This document shows, in pieces, positions 36,693 to 46,740 of a stretch of DNA of 64,000 nucleotides. The stretch comes from Chloracidobacterium sp. (GTDB taxonomy: Bacteria; Acidobacteriota; Blastocatellia; Pyrinomonadales; Pyrinomonadaceae). Each line of letters opens with the position of its first letter. The first letter of the stretch is position 1. Where the stretch lies: NCBI GenBank assembly GCA_016712045.1, contig JADJRV010000024.1, positions 24,380 to 88,379 of the forward strand, given 5' to 3'. The notes under the pieces are model-generated. The model made no database searches. It was not told where the DNA came from and saw only the letters and a program-made list of their open reading frames with translations. A program made the translations under genes and the position numbers.

Positions 36693-37982
36693 ATGAATTG
36701 CCCAGTATGTGATAGGAGTTTGGCACCAACCTTGTCGATCTGTCCGGCATGCGGTGCCATGATGAATGACAGCGTCCGCGAAGAACTACAGCCTAAGATA
36801 ACGTCTGGGCCGCTCGCGAGGCCCTCGGCAACGCCGCAGATGCCTGTGGCAAATCGTCCGGCCCCGCAGCGTCCCCCGATGATAGCTCAGCCGCAGATGC
36901 AAAAGCATCAGGAAACCGGCGGGCTTCATGCATCAAAAACGAGCCCCACGCTGGTCGAATTTCAAAACAAAAATTCATCGCTCCCCGATTGGCGGCTGCA
37001 ACTGCAAAATGCCGTGCAGCAGCGAAAGGGCGGACAGTCGGCTGTGGCAACAACCGATGAGCGTTCGTTCCCGACCAATGGCGGTGCGGCTCTCAAAGCT
37101 GAGATAGTCCCGCCGGTCGGGCCTGAGATTACGAGTGGCATTTCCGATCCGCGTGTCGCCAACGCGATAAAGCGTATAGACCAGTCGCGGCAAACATTTC
37201 TCGAACCGCAGACAAAAGCCCCAACCGCAAAGCCCGCGCCGAGCAGAGCGTTCCCGTTTGACGTAGTCCAGTCAAATGGCCGGACATCTGCCGCTCCGGC
37301 ACTGGCCAGAACGGCTCCGCCTGTCGTCAAGCCAAAGCTCGTGGTTCCAACTCCGACCGCCGAAAAGCGTGATACCAATAAGCTGCCGCCGCTGCCTCTG
37401 CAGCCCGAGCGTATCGAACGCGTCATCCCAATCCAGGAAACTCCGGTTGCAAAGGTCACCGGTTCCGGTTCGTTGCCGCCCGAATTTGCCGAGATCAAAC
37501 GCATCCGGATCAAGGCCGAACATAGTGAGGCGATCGATCAGGACAATGTGGATATCTATGACGATGAGATCGAAGATCTGGCGCCGATCTCGATGCGGTT
37601 TGGTGCGGGTTTGTTTGACCTGATCATAGCTGCATTCGCATCGATGCTGATTCTTTCGCCTTTTGCTTTTAGCGGTGCCGAATGGTCGACGCTTTCGGGC
37701 GGGCTTGTATTTGTCGCGACGCTTGCGATTGTTTCATTCCTGTATATGACTGCGTGCGTCGGATTTGTCGGCAAGACTCTGGGAATGCGGCTATTTTCGC
37801 TTGAGCTGGTCGATGCCGTCGAAAACGAATATCCGACGCTGCATCAGGCCGCTATCAACACGTCTGTTTTTCTCATCTTACTGCCGTTTCTCGGTGCTGG
37901 TTTTGCGACGACTTTCTTTAACGAGGAGAATCGTGCGGTACACGATCTGCTGTCCGGGACGATACTTGTCAGAGAGTTTTAA
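36693..37982 (+). CDS. RDD membrane protein with N-terminal zinc ribbon and long disordered linker
   Basis: A 429-residue protein. Residues 1-25 are a zinc ribbon (CPVCDRSLAPTLSICPACG). Residues 30-280 are low-complexity (Pro, Gln, Ala, Lys) and probably disordered. The C-terminal RDD domain has three or four membrane segments (LFDLIIAAFASMLILSPF, GGLVFVATLAIVSFLYM, INTSVFLILLPFLGAG) with the family's Arg (SMRFGAGLFD) and Asp (AVHDLLSGT). RDD proteins include Na+/H+ antiporter-like and other transporters; this one is a variant with a long cytoplasmic tether. A terminator follows. Confidence 0.75.
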   Translation: MNCPVCDRSLAPTLSICPACGAMMNDSVREELQPKITSGPLARPSATPQMPVANRPAPQRPPMIAQPQMQKHQETGGLHASKTSPTLVEFQNKNSSLPDWRLQLQNAVQQRKGGQSAVATTDERSFPTNGGAALKAEIVPPVGPEITSGISDPRVANAIKRIDQSRQTFLEPQTKAPTAKPAPSRAFPFDVVQSNGRTSAAPALARTAPPVVKPKLVVPTPTAEKRDTNKLPPLPLQPERIERVIPIQETPVAKVTGSGSLPPEFAEIKRIRIKAEHSEAIDQDNVDIYDDEIEDLAPISMRFGAGLFDLIIAAFASMLILSPFAFSGAEWSTLSGGLVFVATLAIVSFLYMTACVGFVGKTLGMRLFSLELVDAVENEYPTLHQAAINTSVFLILLPFLGAGFATTFFNEENRAVHDLLSGTILVREF

Positions 37983-38008
37983 CCTGAATTTCAACGGTAA
38001 ACATTAAG

Positions 38009-38043
38009 GCCCAAAGTGTTCGATACTTTGGGCTTTCTTTTCT
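38009..38043 (+). terminator. Terminator after the RDD gene
   Basis: GCCCAAAGT (38009-38017) pairs perfectly with ACTTTGGGC (38025-38033), 7-base loop, then TTTCTTTTC. It ends 20 bases before the next ATG (38064), which argues against any upstream start for that gene. Confidence 0.85.
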
Positions 38044-38063
38044 ATAAACTAAACTCTACGTCT

Positions 38064-38951
38064 ATGAACGGCGAAACGCCCCAAACCACTAAGGAAGAAA
38101 AATTCCAACAGCTCGCCGCCGTTGTCCGCCGCAAGGCTCTGGCTGAGATCAAAAAGCATCAAAAACTGATCGCAAACTTTAACGCTGATCTACAAAAGCA
38201 CGGTGACCCGGAGCGTTGGAAACGCTATGGCGATCTGCTGCTCGCAAACGCCCACAACGCTGAGCGAAGCGGTGATGTGATCAAGGTGACCGACTATTTT
38301 GACGACGCGACGCCAGTGATCGAGATCATTGCCGAGCGAAACCGTTCGATCAGTGAGGTCGCGGAGGACTATTTTCGTCGTTACGTTAAAGCCCGAAACG
38401 GCCTCAGCGTAATCAATGATCGGATGGCCGCCGCGAAGACAAAACTCGTAAGCCTGACCGAAAAACTCGGCTACATTGATGCAGCTATCGCAGAGGGAAA
38501 TGAGGACTATCTCGCTTCACACGTCGCGCCGCCACGAAAACCGATCGCGGTTACGCGTAAGAAAAAGCAAAATATTGAGTTCAAAGGAGCCCGCCGGTTT
38601 ATTTCAACCGATGGTTTTGAGATCTTGGTCGGAAAAAAGGCGGTTGACAACGATCACCTGACTTTTCGTGTTGCCCGTTCGCTCGATACGTGGCTGCATG
38701 CAGCGGATTACCCCGGTTCACACGTTGTCATCCGCAACGCGGGACGAAAAATTATCCCGAACCGCACGCTGACCGAGGCCGCACAGCTCGCCGCTTTTTA
38801 CAGCGACGCTCGCGGACAGACCAAAGCCGCCGTCAATTACACGCTAAAGAAATTTGTAAATAAGCCAAAGCGTTCCGCTCCGGGTTTGGTGAGCCTTGCC
38901 AGCCACAAGACGATCCTTGTCGAACCTCAGGTGCCCGTCGAGAGTGTCTAG
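38064..38951 (+). CDS. NFACT/RqcH-like protein lacking the NFACT-N domain
   Basis: A 295-residue protein. Residues 10-150 form a charged coiled-coil region (KALAEIKKHQKLIANFNADL, then YGDLLLANAHNAERSG and YFDDATPVIEI), equivalent to the middle of RqcH/Fibronectin-binding A proteins. Residues 185-290 form the NFACT-R RNA-binding domain, with FEILVGKKAVDNDHLTF and DTWLHAADYPGSHVVIRN. The usual NFACT-N plus HhH domains (over 200 residues) are missing. The upstream terminator leaves no room for them, so the short form is real. Full RqcH recruits tRNA-Ala to stalled 50S subunits to add Ala tails; a short form may only sense the 50S. Confidence 0.82.
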   Translation: MNGETPQTTKEEKFQQLAAVVRRKALAEIKKHQKLIANFNADLQKHGDPERWKRYGDLLLANAHNAERSGDVIKVTDYFDDATPVIEIIAERNRSISEVAEDYFRRYVKARNGLSVINDRMAAAKTKLVSLTEKLGYIDAAIAEGNEDYLASHVAPPRKPIAVTRKKKQNIEFKGARRFISTDGFEILVGKKAVDNDHLTFRVARSLDTWLHAADYPGSHVVIRNAGRKIIPNRTLTEAAQLAAFYSDARGQTKAAVNYTLKKFVNKPKRSAPGLVSLASHKTILVEPQVPVESV

Positions 38952-38954
38952 CCG

Positions 38955-39578
38955 TTATTCCGCCATCGTTTTTGCGATGGTTTCTTTCATTGACTGATAA
39001 ATACGTTCGCCGCCGCCGACAAACACGCCGCGCAAGTGGCCCTCGCGATCAACGAGTAGCGATTGCGGTACGACCTGCTGTTTTGTGATCTTGTAAAACT
39101 CATTTGTCGAGGCGTTAGCGCTGCTGGCGATCGTGTAATTGAGCTGTTTCTGCTCGACAAATTTCTTTATCTTGTCGATCGGTTCTGGCGTCCCGGCACC
39201 GTCGCCGATATTTAGTCCGATGACCTCAAGACCCTGCTCGCGGTACTGATTTTGAAATTCGATAAGCGTCGGCATCTCCGCAATACACGGCCCGCACCAG
39301 GTGCCCCAAATAGTTACTAAAAGTACCTTGCCTTTTTTGTCCGAGAGCTTGAATTTACCACCGTCCAGCAGCACAAATTCCGCCTCAGCCAGCCCCGTCG
39401 CAAGCGGTGGAAATGCCGTCGATTTAGCGGTATTGTCACCAGGCTTGGCGTTGGTATTGCCCGTAGCTTTAGCCGTATTATTCCCCGTCGCCGTCTGCGT
39501 ACCGCCGCACCCTGTAAGGCTCGAAAACGCGAGCGTTAAAGCTATAAATAATGCCAGTGTTGTAATAGATCTTTTCAT
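38955..39578 (-). CDS. TlpA-like thioredoxin-fold lipoprotein
   Basis: A 207-residue protein. The N-terminus is a lipoprotein signal (ALTLAFSSLTGC, with Cys 23 as the acylated residue), followed by an Asn/Thr/Ala-rich linker, then a thioredoxin fold with the redox motif WGTWCGPC and cis-Pro in QQVVPQSLLVD. It is likely a membrane-anchored disulfide reductase in the periplasm, as in cytochrome c maturation. No ccm gene is adjacent. The ATG at 39578 fits the signal better than upstream codons. Confidence 0.85.
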   Translation of the reverse strand: MKRSITTLALFIALTLAFSSLTGCGGTQTATGNNTAKATGNTNAKPGDNTAKSTAFPPLATGLAEAEFVLLDGGKFKLSDKKGKVLLVTIWGTWCGPCIAEMPTLIEFQNQYREQGLEVIGLNIGDGAGTPEPIDKIKKFVEQKQLNYTIASSANASTNEFYKITKQQVVPQSLLVDREGHLRGVFVGGGERIYQSMKETIAKTMAE

Positions 39579-39673
39579 TAATTCCTCATAGCGCGGCACG
39601 TCGCCGTCACGTATTTTAGTCAATGATACAAAATACGCGAAACATTAGCACCTAATTAACAATACAAAGATGT

Positions 39674-39710
39674 TTGGTCCGGTCCGGACCAGGTGGACCA
39701 AGGTGGACCA
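39674..39710 (-). repeat. TGGTCC element, copy 2 (inverted)
   Basis: TGGTCCGGTCCGGACCA is followed by GGTGGACCA-AGGTGGACCA, the reverse of copy 1. It lies between the TlpA-like gene and the repeat protein. Confidence 0.8.
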
Positions 39711-39821
39711 TCGGAACTGCCTTGTGCGTTTGGTTGGAATTTTAATTTAAGATTTTCGAAAAAGTGCGTATAATCCTAGAAAATAAAAATTTGCACTCAA
39801 TTAGCAGAGTAGGAGTTATCG

Positions 39822-42800
39822 ATGAAAGTCTTTTGGCGTTTATTGTTGTTTTCGTTAGTGTTTTACACTCTGTACTCGGTAGTTCAGTCACAAAACAATG
39901 ATGTCCAACTCTTACGTGAAAATTCCGTCAAACAGTCAGATCCCGAATCTCCCCAATCTTTGCAAACGGATATCTTTGGACCTGTCGGAAGCGGGCAATT
40001 TGGTCAATTTGTTAACGTATTATCGAATGGAAATATCGTGGTAAGCGATCCATTTTATGACGCTCCAGGACCGATCGTGGATGTCGGGGCAGTTTATCTG
40101 TATGACGGTTCAACAGGAGCACTCATCAGTAGGAAATACAGCAGGGGATTTTGTCGGGTCCGGCGGCATCACCGTCTTGCCGAACGGTCATTTTGTCGCC
40201 CGCAGTCCGGGTTGGGACAGTCCGACGGCGGTCACGGTGCCGGAACATGGTGTAGCTCTGTTGCAGGGTGTCCGCCCACGATAGCAGCCGCAAATTCTCT
40301 GGTTGGAACCACAGCCGGTGACAATGTAGGCAACGAGGGCATCACTGTACTACCTAATGGTAACTATGTTGTCAGGAGCTCACTTTGGGATAACGGAGGT
40401 GCTACTAATGCCGGTGCAGTTACTTGGTGCGGCGGAACCGGGGCTACTGTCGGCGCAATTTCTCCTACAAACTCGATCGTCGGAACACGCTCGGGCGATA
40501 TTATCGGTGACGGCGGCATAACCGTATTGACCAACGGAAATTATGTAGTCTCTTCGGTCAGTTGGGACAATGGTGCGACTGAAAATGTTGGTGCGGTAAC
40601 CTGGGGCAACGGAGCTATTGGAATAGCGGGCGAAATTTCATCTTCAAACTCATTGATCGGGCCTCAGGCCAGCGATCAAGTTGGCAATGGCGGCGTCACC
40701 GCTTTGACCAATGGAAATTATGTCGTCAAGAGCAGGAATTGGAGCAATGCCGGTGTCGCGAGTGCTGGGGCGGTGACGCTTGGAAACGGCACGGGAGGGA
40801 GTCGTTTCTCTGCTAACTCATTGATCGGTACGCACAGTGATCTTGTCGCGACGGCGGGGTCAAGGCGTTGCCTAACGGCAACTATGTGGTCAGTAGTCTT
40901 AGCTGGGACAATAGTTCGGCGGTAAATGCCGGTGCCGTGACTTGGGGAAACGGTACTACCGGAATTGTCGGCGAAATCAGTTCTTCAAATTCTCTGATCG
41001 GATCTCGAGCAAGCGATCAGATCGGCAGCGGAACCATAACGATCTTGCCTAATAATAACTATGTTATCCTCAGCCCGCTTTTTGATGCCCCGGCCGCCGC
41101 CAACATCGGTGCCGCGACCCTTGGAAATGGTGCGGGCGGGACGGTCGGTGAGATCACATCTGGCAACTCTCTGATCGGGGCACATAAAGGATTCCGTGGG
41201 GGGCGTAACGATTCTAGGGGCATGAGTTAGAAGCGTTAGTTGGGACAACGGCTCAGGAGATAATGCAGGCAACGTGGTGCAGTTCAGGTTCTGGAACGGG
41301 AACCCTTTCAGCTCAAACTCTTTTGTTGGCAGCCGGACAGCGATCAGATCGGCGCCAGGGGTGACCCGACAAATGGTAATTACGTTATTGCAAGCCCGTT
41401 TTGGGATCATCCGATCGTGTCAAATGTGGGAGCTGTGACTTGGGGAAATGGAGCCTCCGGTATCGTCGGCGAGGTTTCGTTTTCAAACTCGTTATACGGT
41501 GCGCGTAATAATGACCGGATCGGAGATGGAGGCGTGACCGCTCTCACGAACGGGAATTTTGTTGTTGCAAACCCTTCTTTCGATGGTCCGTTAAACGCCA
41601 ATATCGGGGCCGCAACTTGGGGAAACGGGGCGTCCGGAACATTCGGCGAGATCTCACTTGCCAATTCATTGGTGGGGACACAGACGAGTGATCAAATAGC
41701 GAGTGGCGGTATTACGTCTCTATCCAACGGCAACTATGTTGTTCGTAGTACAAGCTGGAACAATGCATCAAATAGTCAGGCCGGTGCAGTGACGTGGGAA
41801 ACGGGGCAGCGGAACAGGTGTGGTTGGTGCAGGTAACTCTTGGTCGGCTCAGCGTTAGTGATCAATTGGCGACGGGGTGCGGCTCTAAATAACGGTAATT
41901 ATGTGGTCGGCAGCCCGAGCTGGGATGGGGGTGTGCAAAATGTTGGAGCATTCACTTGGGTAAACGGCGCTGCCGGGATGTCAGGCGTGATCAACTCTGC
42001 CAATTCATTTGTTGGCTCGCAAAGCGGTGACAGTGTTGCAAGCGGAGGCATAACCGTCCTCGCAAACGGTAATTATGTGGTCCATAGTCCATTGTGGGAT
42101 GGCGGAAATATCAATAGCGGAGTGTTGACCTACGGTCCCGGAAATGTTGCGTTCACGGCCAGCGGGCACCGTCGGAGGACGTGGCGGTTTTAGTATGGTC
42201 CCATACCTTGATATCTTTAACGAGACCGTTATCGTTGCTCGTCCCGCTGAAAATACGATCTCCATATTAAATCCGACTTTCAGATCCGTTTCCAACGGCA
42301 ATTGGACATCGACGGCAACCTGGGATTACGGAGCGTTTTCCAGGCCGCATGATGTTGTGATCCCTAATGGCAGAACCGTCAACATTAATGTAGTTAGCAC
42401 CGTTAGTTCACTAACGATCAATTGTGCGGGTGCCGTTACTGGAGCAAGTGCGACAGGATACATCATCGGCAATATCCACAAGAGACGGGGCATTTTCATA
42501 CCCACAGGGACCGCCAATGGCTATTCCGGTTGATGCCGACGTTACTGTGCAAGTGCAATCCGTCAAGTTTGCCGTCAGATCACCACGTTCATCCAAGCCG
42601 AGGAATTCAAACGATTTGACGCGCTGTTGACCGCCAACATTTCAACTGCCCGACCGACATCTCGTCAGGGAATCAACATATAAGTTATATCGAGTCGTGT
42701 CCGGAATCGCGATCGCTCCTTTTACACTCAATACGGGGGCAAACTCGATATCGACAACAAATGTCTCCGACTTTTCGGACTGGGCAGTAGGTAATGTTGT

Positions 42801-43096
42801 GCCGATCGTATCGGTCTCGGGGCGGGTTACCAATAGTGTAGGCCGGGGCATCAAGAGCGCGGCTGTGTCGATCACCGACTCATTAAATGTGACGAGCACG
42901 GTAAGAACTGATGCTTTTGGACGATATTCATTTCAAAACGTCGGCAGGCGAGGTTTATACTATTTTGGTCGCGAACCGAAGATATACTTTTGTCCCACAA
43001 CAGATATTTGTGAATGGTAATCTCACCAACATCGATTTTGTTGGCACATCCGCACGGCCGGGTGATGATGCGAGGGGTGAATGGATTGATCAGTAA
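39822..43096 (+). pseudogene. Large secreted repeat protein, broken by about eight to ten frameshifts
   Basis: One ancestral gene of about 1,090 residues. The N-terminus has a signal-like segment (LLLFSLVFYTLYSVV). The body is a tandem repeat of about 75 residues with the core NGNYVV.S..WDNG....GAVTWGNG..G..GEIS..NSLIG....D..G.GG. I recall Pfam DUF5650 for such repeats. A C-terminal carboxypeptidase-regulatory-like fold (VSGRVTNSVGRGIKSAAVSI) ends the protein. Frames change near 40130, 40250, 40820, 41200, 41390, 41810, 41870, 42160, 42530 and 42930. Repeat collapse, indel errors or real decay would all give this picture; I call it broken because breaks are far denser than elsewhere. Confidence 0.6.
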
Positions 43097-43130
43097 TTGT
43101 GAGAAACTAGCGGATCCGTAGAATTAAAAT

Positions 43131-44693
43131 ATGCTCTTCCTATCACAGTCCGCGACTGTCTATGGCATCGACGCTATTGTCGTCGGTATCGAGGTAAATC
43201 TGCAGCCCACACCAACCGGGGTCGATAACGTGCCGCCGTTTAACATCGTCGGGCTGCCGGATACTGCTATTCGCGAATCAAAGGAGCGGGTTAAAGCCGC
43301 GATCACCAACAGTAGATATTTCTTTCCTTTTCACAAAACGACGGTCAATCTGGCTCCTGCGGACATTCGCAAAGAGGGAGCCGCTTTTGATCTGCCGATA
43401 GCTCTGGGAATACTCGGAGCGGCGGGCGATCTGGGGATCGAGAGTTTAGAGAACACGCTGAGCGTGGGCGAATTATCGCTTGATGGCCGTGTGCGGCCTG
43501 TGCGCGGGGCTTTGTCTATTGCCTTAAAGGCACGCGATGCCGGTATCAAAAATCTATTGCTGCCGGAAGAGAACGCGACCGAGGCGGCGGTTGTCGAAGG
43601 CGTCAGAGTCTTTCCGATCCGAGACCTGCGGCAGGCAGCCGAGCTTGCCCAAGACTTGCAATCGGGTGATAACACACGCGTAGCTCCGCTGCGACTTGAC
43701 CTGTCGGTTTTAGACTCTAACGGCACAAAATATCGCGTTGATTTTAACGAAGTTCGCGGCCAGCAGACGGCAAAACGTGCTCTTGAGGTCGCAAGTGCCG
43801 GTGGCCATAATATTTTATTTATCGGCCCGCCGGGTTCGGGCAAGACGATGCTTGCCAAGCGTCTGCCGACGATACTGCCGCCGCTGGGGTTTGAAGAGGC
43901 GATCGAGATCACGCGGATACATTCGGTCGCGGGGCTGACTGGGAAGTCAGGACTGATCGTCGAGCGGCCATATCAATCGCCGCATCACACTGTGTCACAA
44001 GCCGGGCTGATCGGCGGAGGTTCGATACCAAAACCGGGGGAAGTTTCGCTTGCACACAATGGCGTTTTGTTCTTGGACGAGCTGCCCGAATTTGACCGCA
44101 GCGTGCTAGAGGTTCTTCGCCAGCCGATGGAAGACAAAACTGTTACGATATCGCGAGCTGCGACTTCGCTGACATTTCCCGCGAACTTTACTCTCGTCGC
44201 CTCAATGAATCCGTGTCCGTGCGGATACTTTGGCTCAAGCCGCGAATGCAAATGCTCCGCCATCCAGATCCAGCGTTATGTCGGTAAGATCTCGGGGCCG
44301 CTGATGGATCGCATCGACATACATATCGATGTGCCGGCGGTAAAGTTTAACGAGCTGCGCGGCCGCGGAGTTGCCGACGGGGACAGTTCGGAAACGATCC
44401 GTGAAAGAGTTATGAATGCCCGTGAGCGGCAAGTCGCTAGGTTTGCGGGCGAAGGATTCTCTAACTCGGCGATGTCGGCTCGTCAGATACGTGATTTTTG
44501 TGCTCTCGACGATCAGAGCGAACAACTGCTCGAAAAGGCGATGCTACGGCAAGGCTTATCTGCCCGGGCACACGACCGCATCCTAAAAGTATCGCGTACC
44601 ATCGCCGATCTCGACGGCAGCGACAACATCCAGCCCAACCATATCAGCGAAGCGATCAATTACCGCTCGCTCGACCGCAATTATTGGGCGTAA
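43131..44693 (+). CDS. comM: YifB/ComM-family Mg-chelatase-like AAA ATPase
   Basis: A 520-residue protein of the YifB/ComM type. The N-terminal ChlI-like domain (FNIVGLPDTAIRESKERVKAA) is followed by the AAA core: Walker A FIGPPGSGKTMLAKRLP near residue 225, Walker B LFLDELPEFDR near 310, and the family's MNPCPCGYFG near 360. ComM is a branch-migration helicase in natural transformation of Gram-negative bacteria; its role here is inferred from that. The start gives the conserved ATVYGIDA. It is convergent with the debranching enzyme. Confidence 0.92.
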   Translation: MLFLSQSATVYGIDAIVVGIEVNLQPTPTGVDNVPPFNIVGLPDTAIRESKERVKAAITNSRYFFPFHKTTVNLAPADIRKEGAAFDLPIALGILGAAGDLGIESLENTLSVGELSLDGRVRPVRGALSIALKARDAGIKNLLLPEENATEAAVVEGVRVFPIRDLRQAAELAQDLQSGDNTRVAPLRLDLSVLDSNGTKYRVDFNEVRGQQTAKRALEVASAGGHNILFIGPPGSGKTMLAKRLPTILPPLGFEEAIEITRIHSVAGLTGKSGLIVERPYQSPHHTVSQAGLIGGGSIPKPGEVSLAHNGVLFLDELPEFDRSVLEVLRQPMEDKTVTISRAATSLTFPANFTLVASMNPCPCGYFGSSRECKCSAIQIQRYVGKISGPLMDRIDIHIDVPAVKFNELRGRGVADGDSSETIRERVMNARERQVARFAGEGFSNSAMSARQIRDFCALDDQSEQLLEKAMLRQGLSARAHDRILKVSRTIADLDGSDNIQPNHISEAINYRSLDRNYWA

Positions 44694-44695
44694 AA

Positions 44696-46657
44696 TTACT
44701 TTGTCAAAACTCGTAGCAATTCAGCAACGCTCCATGCTTGTGCCGGACAACCGCGAGGAGTGTGCGGCGGTTCGCCGTCAAATATTTCGCTGACTTGCCC
44801 GACGGCAGCCGCACTGAGATGTTCGCGAAGCCCCGTCAGTATCTCGTCGATACGCTTTTTCGCCCGTACATCTTTTGAATGGACTTTCCGGTAAGCATCG
44901 ACAAAATGTCCGATCAGCCAGCCCCAGGCAGTGCCTTGATGATAGGCGGCATCGCGGTCGTGCGGTGAACCGATGTAGACCCGGACATAACGCGGGTCTT
45001 TTGGCGACAGCGAACGTAGGCCAACTGGAGTGAGCAACTCGCCCTCGACCTTTTTGACGACGGCACGGGCGCGTTTTGCGTCGAGCATCGAATGCGTCAG
45101 GCTGACGGCAAAGATCTGGTTTGGCCTGACCGACCCGTCTTTTTCATTGCCATTGATGACGTCATACAGACAGCTTTCGGCGTCATTCCAAAACTGTCCA
45201 TTAAAACTGTCGCGGGCGACCGCTGCCATTTCAAAATACCGGGCTTGTCGTTCCGCGTCGCCAAACCGCTCCGCAAACGACTCCATAATACACAGAGCGT
45301 TGTGCCACAGAGCCTGAATCTCGACGGGTTTTCCGATGCGCGGCGTGACGACCCAGTCTCCGATCTTTGCATCCATCCATGTTAGTTGTGTGCCGGGTTC
45401 GCCAGCGTAGAGCAGGCCGTCGCTGTCGACGTGGATGTTGTATCGTGTGCCAGCAACGTGATGATCGATGATGCCGACGAGCTTTTCGTAAAGCTCAATA
45501 CGGATCATCTCATAATCACCGGTCGCGTCAGCATAAGCCCCGATCGCTTCAAAAAACCACAGCGTCGCATCGACGGTGTTGTAATCTGGCGTCTCGCCTT
45601 CGTCGGGGAAACGGTTGGGGATCATCCCTTTCGAGATGTGTTTTGCAAATTCGAGAATGATGCTGCGGGCGATCTCGGGCCGCTTTGTCGCAAGCGTCAG
45701 CCCCGGTAAAGCTATCATCGTATCGCGTCCCCAATCGGAGAACCAGGGGTATCCGGCAATGACAGTCTTGCCGTCGGCACGGTCAACAATAAATTGATCC
45801 GCCGCGAGTATCAGCGGCCACAGCGATTCGTCATCGGTCTCGGCACGAACGATCAGGTCGGCCCGCCGTTTGATCTGGGCTTTTTCTAGCTCGGATGCAT
45901 CAGTTACCTTGCGTGCGTCGGTCGATGCGATTACGGCCGCGTCGGACGCAAGGTCAAATGTCAGGCAAAAGGGCTGGAAAAGGTCCTCGGTAAAATCGAA
46001 CCCGCGTTCACGCTCGATGGCGTATTCGAGATGGCGGTACCAGTGCCCTTGATGCTCGATGGCGCTGGCGTTGTGGGCAAAATTGAGCGGCCGCATATTC
46101 TGGTACGGCTGCACAGTAATGACACCGTCATCGACCGCGTAATCTCCGTTAAATTGAGCGTCCTCGTGCCGCAGATGATGATGGTCGCGAAAAGCGAGCA
46201 GAGGCCGCAATTCAAGTGCGGAGTTCGGAGTGCGGAGTGCGGAATCCGTCAATTTCCACTGACACACCACTGTATTTTCGCCGTGAGGCATAAAAACGGA
46301 CTTTTCCAATTCGACACCATTTACCTCATACGTCCAGATCGGAAAAGGCTCAAGCCGAAAACCCGTCAGGTATTTGTAGCCCTCAGGATGGATCTCGCCG
46401 GGATATTGATTAGTTGAAAGCTCAAATCGCTCGCCGTCGAGGATAAGCGTTTCTTCGAACTTTGAGAGCAGTAGCATCCGACCGAGTGGTGGATTTGTCG
46501 CGGCGACGAGCAACCCGTGATATCGCCGCGTGTGTGCTCCGGCGACGGTGCCGGATGCGTAGCCGCCGATGCCGTTTGTCTCAAGCCACTCGCGGGATCC
46601 TGATAATTCCAGATCCCTGCACACTTTTTTATCGATCTCAAGCATTAACAAATTCAT
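44696..46657 (-). CDS. Glycogen debranching enzyme (amylo-alpha-1,6-glucosidase), repeat-encoded insertion
   Basis: A 653-residue enzyme that removes alpha-1,6 branches from glycogen. The N-terminal domain has the signature WLETNGIGGYASGTVAGAHT and YHGLLVAA. The catalytic C-terminal (alpha/alpha)6 domain has WFSDWGRDTMIALPGL near residue 305 and YHQGTAWGWLIGHFVDAY near 590. Between WKL and LRPLLAFRDHH lie residues TDSALRTPNSALE, encoded by a 7-base repeat tract (46215-46248), which is not typical of the family. The gene is intact. The start could be the second Met (LEIDKK). Confidence 0.88.
   Translation of the reverse strand: MNLLMLEIDKKVCRDLELSGSREWLETNGIGGYASGTVAGAHTRRYHGLLVAATNPPLGRMLLLSKFEETLILDGERFELSTNQYPGEIHPEGYKYLTGFRLEPFPIWTYEVNGVELEKSVFMPHGENTVVCQWKLTDSALRTPNSALELRPLLAFRDHHHLRHEDAQFNGDYAVDDGVITVQPYQNMRPLNFAHNASAIEHQGHWYRHLEYAIERERGFDFTEDLFQPFCLTFDLASDAAVIASTDARKVTDASELEKAQIKRRADLIVRAETDDESLWPLILAADQFIVDRADGKTVIAGYPWFSDWGRDTMIALPGLTLATKRPEIARSIILEFAKHISKGMIPNRFPDEGETPDYNTVDATLWFFEAIGAYADATGDYEMIRIELYEKLVGIIDHHVAGTRYNIHVDSDGLLYAGEPGTQLTWMDAKIGDWVVTPRIGKPVEIQALWHNALCIMESFAERFGDAERQARYFEMAAVARDSFNGQFWNDAESCLYDVINGNEKDGSVRPNQIFAVSLTHSMLDAKRARAVVKKVEGELLTPVGLRSLSPKDPRYVRVYIGSPHDRDAAYHQGTAWGWLIGHFVDAYRKVHSKDVRAKKRIDEILTGLREHLSAAAVGQVSEIFDGEPPHTPRGCPAQAWSVAELLRVLTK
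46215..46248. repeat. Heptamer tract 7 (GTGCGGA word) inside the debranching enzyme gene
   Basis: GTGCGGA-GTTCGGA-GTGCGGA-GTGCGGA-ATCCG in exact 7-base phase. On the coding strand it is read in frame as SALRTPNSAL, adding residues without disrupting the gene. Confidence 0.78.
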
Positions 46658-46740
46658 TCCCTGGTTCTTTAATGAACATTTTAATATGTTTGGCCGATAT
46701 TCGATGTGAAGATAAAACCTTTTCCTGATAAATTGCTAAT

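Noticed and set aside
38016..38063. Upstream GTG start for the NFACT-R protein
   Set aside because: It lies inside a perfect terminator hairpin; the ATG at 38064 is better.
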